A stretch of 64,000 bases of DNA from assembly GCA_903844735.1 (NCBI GenBank), contig CAIMUX010000021.1, positions 1 to 64,000 on the forward strand. Reading direction: 5' to 3'. Position 1 is the stretch's first letter; every line of letters begins with the position of its first letter. The position numbers and the translations under genes are program-made. Shown here in pieces: positions 17,101 through 22,568 of the stretch. This DNA comes from Candidatus Eiseniibacteriota bacterium. GTDB lineage: Bacteria; Eisenbacteria; RBG-16-71-46; CAIMUX01. The notes beneath the pieces are model-generated. The model was not told the origin of the DNA and did no database searches. It saw only the letters and a program-made list of their open reading frames with translations.

Positions 17101-17636
17101 AGCTCCGCCAGGTGGGTGGTATCTGCCGTTTGTCCTTCGCTAATCGAGGCCTGGAGGCCCCGGAGCTGATCGAGCGCCTTTGGCCGCACTCCTCTCCGCT
17201 TAGACCAAAACGTCTCGGCCCCGTTGAGCACAGCGCGGAGCACGGTGTGCCCGATCGGTTCCCTTCTACCGACGGCGATCGCACGAATCATCCCTTCTTC
17301 CGCAACACGAGTCTGGAAGTGCTTCGCAAGGGACCTCGTCTCATCGTCCGCATTCAGGAGGCTGCAAGCCCGAACCCGCATCGAGCCTTTCGGTCCAACA
17401 AGTGTCGCCAGAAAGTGCGCAAACGCTGACTTGCCGGAGCCGTAAACGCCGGTGATCGTCCAGGCCCGTGCGCTCCCGGGCGAGATCTGCGCAAGCACTA
17501 TTCTCCGCAGTGCGGCGGAGACACGCGGAGTGACCGTGTATCCATCTAGTCCGCCCGCAAGATCGAGGTCACGCTCCAGATTCACGGAGCGTACATACCT
17601 GCGCCTGACGTCGATACACCTCGAAAGGGAGATCAT
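14139..17636 (-). CDS. sspC: Large P-loop ATPase of the phosphorothioation system (SspC-like)
   Basis: The 1,165-residue protein has Walker A GVYGSGKSAF (GSGKS at 66-70) and a Walker B LLLIIDELGKVLE near residue 200, followed by a long, mostly helical region with no other recognisable domain. It starts at an ATG that overlaps the stop of the DUF4007 gene by four bases, so the two are co-translated. In Ssp systems SspC is an ATPase working with SspB and SspD in single-strand phosphorothioation; that role is assigned by gene order. BREX BrxC proteins are similar in size and also ATPases, but the flanking genes do not fit BREX. Confidence 0.65.
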   Translation of the reverse strand: MISLSRCIDVRRRYVRSVNLERDLDLAGGLDGYTVTPRVSAALRRIVLAQISPGSARAWTITGVYGSGKSAFAHFLATLVGPKGSMRVRACSLLNADDETRSLAKHFQTRVAEEGMIRAIAVGRREPIGHTVLRAVLNGAETFWSKRRGVRPKALDQLRGLQASISEGQTADTTHLAELTRDLARASRTGLLLIIDELGKVLESAGSGNGTQDLYLLQQLAESTAGNDESPILLAGLLHQAFAEYGTTLSLAERNEWDKVQGRFEDITFTGPTEEMLFLLGRAIERKVPADVDAALGRRARSWHKYLTEQVSHPYVARILLPELIDAAYPLHPLVALILPSLCSRFAQNDRSLFTFLTSNEPHGLRQFVDEVSASSDYLPTLQLDEVYNYFASILSGGAAARPQLQRWAEVHGVVQDARGLGKDELRALKTIATLNLLSTTGPLRASRGLVTAALLGVPGDRAEIRKWHSVLDSLVAQKLMTYRSQVDEFRVWQGSDFDVDAEARMHFESEHRALAEALNEIADLGPIVAQRHSYKTGTLRYFERCFIDTAERLERVRCKTSAADGVVAYWVGHKEPAAIPECTEDGRPLVVARIQEPDTIRSAVFELAALRTLERSALELQTDGVARREVRMRLRLAQDVLDGALRNALDPRRFERLWIQGRKAAAADFRSALSGVCDTAYPYTPILWNELVNRRELTSQGARAQRELIEALLTHADEERLGLVGNGPAYSMYASLFQKTGIHRKESTRWGVHSPKGDDVSALWKGIEDFCLDAKETSRTLDQLYSLLEAPPYGVKRGIIPVFLAAVLVAHEEDLTVYREGSFIPVLGPEHFELLVKHPVDFAVKHFVLTGIRRELFRDLESMLSESAPAQAGGTRNATLLGVVRPLVRFATTLPKVTLTTERVSEIARQVRQALLTASEPDRLLFEALPEACGFPPFQHDARGKRADYHRFRQTLQAALRDLSLYYESLLGECRNMIYGAFGIRSTPAGLREDLRIRAQYLAGQCIEPRLRSFIMAASRSEGDERQWLESLVMIIADRPLETWSESNAVAFETNVADMVRRFANLEALQKEAARNHAVGYEARRITITRADGVELSDLVWLDADQSQQVNAHVARLLEELRAVSPEHQRHAIAVTVLEQLIGASHSERNEKSAPRLKREASRG

Positions 17637-18790
17637 GCGACAATCCTCCGGCGGACGTTCCCCTTGTAGTGGCGTTTGACAAATGCGCGCGAGAGGGCTT
17701 GTGGGTCTTCGGTGAACGCCAGTTGAACGAGGCCTGCCGTGTCGGAAAGGCGAATGCGCGGATCTACTACCGCAGCGTCCTCCAGGGCCTCATACAGAGT
17801 ACTCTCGTTGAGTTTGAGCAGCACTCCGGGACTGTGCGGCTCGCGAAGAAGGCGTGAGATCGAGATCGTCTTCGCGCTCGTCGAGAGATTCGCCGCAAAT
17901 TCCAGCGACATCGCCGTGACGAGATCGCTCGAGAGTCCTTGCTTTGCGCCGACATTGAATGCATAGGTGCGTTTCTGACCAGGAAGCTGCCGGATCAGGC
18001 CGAGTTCGACAAAGGGGCAATGGATCGAATCCTCATCGACGACCGGACCATGGGCAACTTCTGCATACATGCGAATGATGCAGTTCACGTCTTTCCGCAA
18101 CGAGCTAGGAACCACCCGCGAAGCTGGGGCTTCTCGCGCCAACCACTCCTCGAGGCCCCCAGCGAGATCATCGGCCGTGAATTCCAGCCGTGGAAAGAGC
18201 CCAAACGAAAACTGCCAGGCGCTTGCCCAACACGGATGCGAGAGGAGCTTCCAGTGAAGGAGCCAGAGTGACCCGGGGTCCTCGAGGTGAGGATCCATTC
18301 CGCCATCAGGAAGGAGTGACGATCCGAATTCCGTCGGAACGAGGCCATGGGAATTGCGGGAAGACCCTTCGCGTTCTGTAAGTACTTTGAACGCGACGCA
18401 CCAATAGCGAATGGCGCGCACCATGTTCTTGCCAACACCGAGGACAACAGGAGCATCGTCCTGGAGGAAAATCGAAGGGTCTTTCAGGGCGGCGTCGTAC
18501 CCCTTCTTGATCCAGCCGAATCGAGGATGGAAGGTCTCGTGACGCGCGAAGACAAAGGGAGAGACGCCGATATCGTCTGCCCTCCTGACGTGATCGCGGA
18601 CGGCATTCGTGGGTGCCGTGCGGGCTGCCAGCTTCCGTCCGGAACCCGGAACCTTCAGCTCCCTGGTCTTCTTCCTGTCCTGCAAAGCCCCTCCTGCCGG
18701 ACGGACATCATCCCGCGAACTGGCCGATCCGTAAACCCGCGAGGTCGGAGCTGGCCGCTGTCGACCACTAGGAAGTTCCCGCTTCTTCAT
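17633..18790 (-). CDS. sspB: DUF4007 protein (SspB-like nickase)
   Basis: The 385-residue protein opens with a basic, disordered stretch of about 60 residues. Then comes the DUF4007 signature FARHETFHPRFGWIKKGYDA and VVLGVGKNMVRAIRYWCVAF, extending to about residue 330. SspB of the Ssp phosphorothioation system is a DUF4007 protein that nicks DNA at the modification site, so this is the probable specificity/nicking component. The ATG was chosen because it overlaps the upstream HTH gene by only 23 bp and has AAAGGA upstream. It is followed by the SspC-like gene with a four-base overlap. Confidence 0.7.
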   Translation of the reverse strand: MKKRELPSGRQRPAPTSRVYGSASSRDDVRPAGGALQDRKKTRELKVPGSGRKLAARTAPTNAVRDHVRRADDIGVSPFVFARHETFHPRFGWIKKGYDAALKDPSIFLQDDAPVVLGVGKNMVRAIRYWCVAFKVLTEREGSSRNSHGLVPTEFGSSLLPDGGMDPHLEDPGSLWLLHWKLLSHPCWASAWQFSFGLFPRLEFTADDLAGGLEEWLAREAPASRVVPSSLRKDVNCIIRMYAEVAHGPVVDEDSIHCPFVELGLIRQLPGQKRTYAFNVGAKQGLSSDLVTAMSLEFAANLSTSAKTISISRLLREPHSPGVLLKLNESTLYEALEDAAVVDPRIRLSDTAGLVQLAFTEDPQALSRAFVKRHYKGNVRRRIVA

Positions 18791-19106
18791 GCTGCCGTCC
18801 TTTCCTCGTCGGTTCAGAGTGGGTCGCGACCATTGAATCAAAGAGTGGTCCAAACGGAGACCCTGGCGGGATCTGCCCGAGCTGCAGGTAGACTTCGCGT
18901 TCGGAACATCCGATCAGCGAGGCGATTAGGAACGCCCAGGATGGGGGCAGCGACTCCTGCCGGAGCACCTGACTCACGCGGCCAGGCGACACCCCCGCCG
19001 CACGAGCAAGGTTGCGGATGCCGCCGGGCACGGCGGCTATTACGATGCGTGGCCCGCCGAGGTGCTCGATGGCCCGCAGCGCCAACGGTGTGATCTGCGT
19101 TTCCAT
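18768..19106 (-). CDS. Small HTH regulator heading the Ssp-like operon
   Basis: The 112-residue protein has a Cro-like HTH: VPGGIRNLARAAGVSPGRVS then QVLRQESLPPSWAFLIASLIG, with helix-turn-helix spacing as in lambda-type repressors. It is the first gene of the leftward operon and overlaps the DUF4007 gene by 23 bp. A perfect 14-bp palindrome lies 20 bp before its ATG. Together these suggest an autorepressor that keeps the modification operon in check. The C-terminal 40 residues are basic and unassigned. Confidence 0.7.
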   Translation of the reverse strand: METQITPLALRAIEHLGGPRIVIAAVPGGIRNLARAAGVSPGRVSQVLRQESLPPSWAFLIASLIGCSEREVYLQLGQIPPGSPFGPLFDSMVATHSEPTRKGRQHEEAGTS

Positions 19107-19126
19107 AAACTGTTTTAGCCTTCGAT

Positions 19127-19140
19127 CTAAAGTACTTTAG
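19127..19140. promoter_or_regulatory. Palindromic operator before the Ssp-like operon
   Basis: CTAAAGTACTTTAG is a perfect 14-bp inverted repeat, 20 bp upstream of the HTH gene start, in the place expected for the core promoter. A related half-site (TTTTAG) lies a few bases closer to the gene. It is the natural candidate for the binding site of the adjacent HTH protein. Confidence 0.55.
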
Positions 19141-19227
19141 GCCAGCGTGCCCACGCAATTGCCAAGAATCACGATCACTAACTACCTGACACACAACAGC
19201 TTGGAGGCTGGTTAGCTCCAAGCGAAG

Positions 19228-19259
19228 CGCCCCCGGGCCGCTCGACGGCTCCGGGGGCG
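19228..19259 (-). terminator. GC-rich hairpin after the GHKL ATPase gene
   Basis: CGCCCCCGG and CCGGGGGCG pair over nine bases around a 14-base loop, 26 bp past the stop of the leftward GHKL gene. A second hairpin (CTTGGAG...CTCCAAG, 19200-19222) lies beside it. There is no clear T-run, so termination is likely but not certain. Confidence 0.5.
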
Positions 19260-19285
19260 GAGGGGAGTGGCTTGGATCGGAACGT

Positions 19286-21022
19286 CTACTTTATGTTCTT
19301 CACCTTGCCCATGAGGGAGTCGAGGAACTGGCCCCAGTACGACCGCAGTTCGCCGTACCGCTCCTGCGGGTCCTCGTGCATGGACTCGGCCTTGCCGTAG
19401 GCGATCAGCAGAAGTGTCAGCGCCTCGATGGTCCGTTTCGCGGCTTGGACCGCCTGCTCGGGAGAGATTGCTCCGGCCGAGCGCTGAGCGATCTCATTCA
19501 CAGGCTCCCAGAGTTCCCGGTAGAACCGGTGACGAGTGTTGAGCCGGATGATCACCTTGTCGTTCAGGTGCTGGAGGTCGATGAAGTTCGTTCCGGGAAA
19601 GTCCACGGATTCCACGACGAACGGCTGATCCTTGATTCGATCGAGATAGACCTGCTTCTCCGCGTCATTCGTGCGTCCCACGTCCGTTGCAAGGTCGTCG
19701 AGGATTCTCTTCTCTTCATCCGGAGCGGGACCCTTGACTCTCGGCTTCGGCAATGTCCGATTCGCCTCGGCAGCGGCCTCCACGACCGGCGCGTGCTCGC
19801 CGTCCTTGTCATGGTCCTCACGTTGCACCGCTCCCCATCGCTCCTCAAGCTGCGTCCGGGCAGCCTGAAGCAGCTTCTTCAGGCGCTTACTCATCTCCGC
19901 ACGAAACTCCTCGTGTGGTTCTACCCCTCGCTTGACGTTCCGAACACCGAAGAACTCGTCGTGATCAGGGGTGAACGACACCTCGATCCCGACGAAGCGA
20001 TCCTGCCACTCCACGCCTCCGGGGAAGAGACGAGGAACATTCGTGTAGTTGATCTCGCGGTCGAGTCGGATGAAGCTGATTGCTCCCCAATTCTCGGGAA
20101 CTCGGAGAGCTTTCGCAAACTTGTCGCCCCCAAGCCCACGCTTACGCGTCACCTCCTTCGGGTAGAGGGTCACGCGAAGACGCGCTTGGGCGTCGCCGAC
20201 CTCGATTGTTTCATCCCCGAGGACAGTACCGGGGTAGTGGTGGTCGGGTCGCGTGGTCTTTGCCTTGCCCTTACCCTCCGACTTGCCGCCGTCGAGCGAC
20301 TCCTCAATGACCTTGTCGGCCCAGGTTCCCTCCATGAGAAGGAGCGGGTCATGGGGCAGGAGATCCGTACCGTTGACGGCGATCCTTATCCCACCGGACA
20401 GGAAGTACCGGAAGATCCGCGAAAGCTCCTTCTCCACCTCGACGCGCAGTTTGTTGGCATCCGCAGCCCGCCGACCTTCTTCGAGCCGATCCACCTTGGA
20501 CCAGACCACGACCGTTCCAGACCCCCTTGGGAAGAACTCCGCCAACTCCGGTGGACCGGTGGACTGATTCGGCTCCTCGATGAAGATCTCCTCCCCGTTC
20601 TCCTCCTGTGCGAGAGCTTCGTCCAAGTCGAACCGGACATACAGCCATCCCTCGTTGTCGCGGGTTCTGCTCCACACCTCAATCCGGCGACCGAAATTCA
20701 GTGCTGCGAGTTTGGCTCCGACACCATACTTGCCAATGGTCTTCTTGGACATGTATCGGGTCGAGAAGCCGAGCTGTAGGTAGTGCTGCAGAGTCTCCGG
20801 GTCCATTCCGCGACCATCGTCCGCGATCACGATCTGGTGTACCCGCTTCTTTGCGTTGGCGCCCTCCTCTTCAAGCAGCCACAAATCGATATTGTTCGCG
20901 GCGGCCTCCAGGCTGTTGTCGACCGGCTCGCCGAGTGCGGCAGCGAGACTGTAGCCCGAATCTCGAAGCGACTGTAGAGCCTGACCGGAGCGAATGACCG
21001 GAATTCCCGTCTTCGTCTTCAT
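19286..21022 (-). CDS. MORC/Hsp90-type GHKL ATPase
   Basis: The 578-residue protein has a GHKL ATP-binding domain at about residues 10-200: LGEPVDNSLEAAANNIDL (N-box Glu and Asn), IADDGRGMDPETL (Mg/adenine loop) and GKYGVGAKLAALNFGRR (G2 lid), in the arrangement of MORC, MutL and Hsp90. The central part (about 300-400) resembles the ATPase-coupled S5-like fold, and the C-terminal 150 residues are helical. The ATG has AGGAG upstream. It is the last of three leftward genes after a sigma-like and a GIY-YIG gene. MORC-type ATPases clamp DNA and recur in predicted restriction and defence loci. The function here is unknown. Confidence 0.7.
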   Translation of the reverse strand: MKTKTGIPVIRSGQALQSLRDSGYSLAAALGEPVDNSLEAAANNIDLWLLEEEGANAKKRVHQIVIADDGRGMDPETLQHYLQLGFSTRYMSKKTIGKYGVGAKLAALNFGRRIEVWSRTRDNEGWLYVRFDLDEALAQEENGEEIFIEEPNQSTGPPELAEFFPRGSGTVVVWSKVDRLEEGRRAADANKLRVEVEKELSRIFRYFLSGGIRIAVNGTDLLPHDPLLLMEGTWADKVIEESLDGGKSEGKGKAKTTRPDHHYPGTVLGDETIEVGDAQARLRVTLYPKEVTRKRGLGGDKFAKALRVPENWGAISFIRLDREINYTNVPRLFPGGVEWQDRFVGIEVSFTPDHDEFFGVRNVKRGVEPHEEFRAEMSKRLKKLLQAARTQLEERWGAVQREDHDKDGEHAPVVEAAAEANRTLPKPRVKGPAPDEEKRILDDLATDVGRTNDAEKQVYLDRIKDQPFVVESVDFPGTNFIDLQHLNDKVIIRLNTRHRFYRELWEPVNEIAQRSAGAISPEQAVQAAKRTIEALTLLLIAYGKAESMHEDPQERYGELRSYWGQFLDSLMGKVKNIK

Positions 21023-21091
21023 CGGACCTACTCCTCTCTTGTTTGGCACAGGCCGCCGTGTGGTCGACCTGTGCACGGAAAGGTTGCGTAC

Positions 21092-21532
21092 CTACTCTCT
21101 CGTACCCGCTACCGACGCATATTGCGATTCTGCATGAAACCGGCGGAGTGCGTCGGTCAACCCCGCTTCATCGTCCATCGAACAGAAGGGACAACTGAGC
21201 CCCGACCCGGTGGGGCTGGCGGGGTGAATCAGATTCAACCCGCCGAGTTCGCCGGCCAACCTGTGGTACCAAAACGCCTCCAAGCAGAAGGCACGGACGG
21301 AGCTGTTGCAGGGTTCCCACAGGAAGTGCGTCGCGATCCCGAGCAAGGGATGACCCGTCAATCGCGAACGAACACAGTGATCGGAACGACCGATGTAAAG
21401 CGGGTTCTCCCCCGACAGCAGAAGATATGCTCCCTGTGTCCGAATCGGGACCATCGCCCGAACGACCCGCTGCTTGAACCGGAACGCGAAGCGATGCGCC
21501 TCGGTCCAACGGAGTATCACCGGCTTTTCCAT
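21092..21532 (-). CDS. GIY-YIG nuclease-like protein
   Basis: The 146-residue product contains GAYLLLSGENPLYIGRSDHC, a GIY-YIG core in which the first motif reads GAY and the second YIG, followed by RSRLTGHPLL with the conserved arginine and histidine. A CPFC pair is seen near residue 115. The size fits a minimal nuclease with a short C-terminal extension. Its ATG overlaps the stop of the sigma-like gene (TGATG) and it precedes the GHKL ATPase by 69 bp. It is probably the DNA-cutting member of the three-gene unit, with the ATPase as partner; this is inference. A metal-ligand glutamate expected later in the domain was not firmly located. Confidence 0.6.
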   Translation of the reverse strand: MEKPVILRWTEAHRFAFRFKQRVVRAMVPIRTQGAYLLLSGENPLYIGRSDHCVRSRLTGHPLLGIATHFLWEPCNSSVRAFCLEAFWYHRLAGELGGLNLIHPASPTGSGLSCPFCSMDDEAGLTDALRRFHAESQYASVAGTRE

Positions 21533-22059
21533 CAGGCGGCCTCGGGACGCGCGATGAAGGTCTGTGCCATCTCGCGGATCTGTGCCCGCAGACGCTTGAT
21601 CCGCCTCGAAGGCTGCCCGAGTCGGGCGGCACTTTCGGCCACACTGTCCTCGGCCAGCATGCTTTCAAAGCACCTGCCGGCGATGGTGCCAAGCCTCCGC
21701 GCCCCCTCCCGAAGCCTCTCTTCCAGGTCACGGACTTCGGCCAGGTCACATGTGGATTGTCGGCCAACCCCGCCCACCTCTCGGCCCTCCGCGATTGCTC
21801 GGCCCAGATCCGAACCTTCGGTGAGGGGATCGAGCAGGAATTCCTGGCGACGGCGCCGGCGGTTGATCCGTTTCGCGTCGCGCCATGCCTGATAGAAGAG
21901 CGAGTCAGCATCGGCGGCAGATCGACGGCTACTCATCGCGAGGTGTACCGCGCGATCCGCAGCCTCAAATGGTTCGGATCCTGGGGGAAATCGCTTGGCG
22001 ATGGACTGAAAGCGAAGGACGACGCCAACGCGGCCGTCATTCAAGGTAGGCGTATTCAC
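21532..22059 (-). CDS. Sigma-70-like HTH protein
   Basis: The 175-residue protein resembles a shortened sigma factor. SAADADSLFYQAWRDAKR looks like region 2, and RCFESMLAEDSVAESAARLG followed by QPSRRIKRLRAQIREMA looks like the region 4 helix-turn-helix. Between them lies an arginine-rich and glycine-rich linker. It starts at GTG and its stop overlaps the next start by one base, so it leads the sigma/GIY-YIG/GHKL unit. It may drive expression of the unit or serve as a DNA-binding adaptor. No anti-sigma partner is adjacent. Family placement is moderate, by pattern only. Confidence 0.5.
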   Translation of the reverse strand: MNTPTLNDGRVGVVLRFQSIAKRFPPGSEPFEAADRAVHLAMSSRRSAADADSLFYQAWRDAKRINRRRRRQEFLLDPLTEGSDLGRAIAEGREVGGVGRQSTCDLAEVRDLEERLREGARRLGTIAGRCFESMLAEDSVAESAARLGQPSRRIKRLRAQIREMAQTFIARPEAA

Positions 22060-22568
22060 GTATGCCCTGTCTTTCTCGGTGCGAGGCCACCCTTACGGTG
22101 CAGCTTCACCCGTATTCAGAACCCGTCTCCGTTTTTGCCGTCCCGCCATGCGGTCGAGACAACCTGAGACGCGAGAAGATTAGCGGCTCCCAGCCTTGGA
22201 ATCAAGCTCGATTATTGAACCGCCCTTCTCGTTCAATAAGGGACAGCAAAACGACGCCTGGGACCGAAGAATCTTCTCCCGGAGCCGGCAGCGCGAATCG
22301 CCATGACACCCGCGCCACACCCAACCGAATGGAATGAAGTGACTTGACCGCCCGACCGGCAGGCGTTAATGGTTGCGAACTTCTTGGCGGGTTGGCAGTT
22401 GCGCGATCTTGCCGACTCGGCGAGAACGCATGGACCGTCCCTTTGCCCGCCGCCGTCCCAATCGTCGTCAGTGGGAGGCAAGCCGCCCGCCTCGGCAACC
22501 GGGCTGGGCCAGTCGGCCCTAATGCGAGGCACTCGACTGGGCTGCGGTCATGGACTACTCTCCTGCGC
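22060..22568. other. Divergent intergenic region with an inverted repeat
   Basis: About 500 bp separates the leftward sigma-like gene from the rightward restriction-modification gene. The one clear feature is an inverted repeat at 22212-22239. A reading frame runs into the methyltransferase gene from 22344 without a stop, but its translation is Gly/Arg/Ala-rich and lacks family similarity, so the region is treated as non-coding. No RNA gene was recognised. Confidence 0.4.
22212..22239. repeat. Inverted repeat with 9-bp arms
   Basis: TTATTGAAC and GTTCAATAA are exact inverted copies separated by ten bases, so the centres lie about two helical turns apart. They are AT-rich in a GC-rich region. 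This is a good operator candidate for the divergent genes, or a hairpin; no T-run follows. Confidence 0.5.

Noticed and set aside
13316-18853. Reading the ATPase/PP-loop operon as BREX
   Set aside because: There is no PglZ, BrxL or PglX gene in the operon; DUF4007 plus a cysteine desulfurase fits Ssp better.
19376-20779. A 467-codon plus-strand frame opposite the GHKL ATPase
   Set aside because: The minus-strand frame carries a full set of GHKL motifs; the plus-strand translation shows none.
10783-22059. A hidden SspE, DndF-H or other phosphorothioation-dependent nuclease
   Set aside because: No DUF262/DUF1524 or DndFGH-like pattern was seen on either strand; the GIY-YIG protein belongs to a separate transcription unit.
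22344-22568. A 75-codon N-terminal extension of the MmeI-like enzyme
   Set aside because: The extension has no family similarity, while the ATG at 22569 gives the standard MmeI-like beginning.
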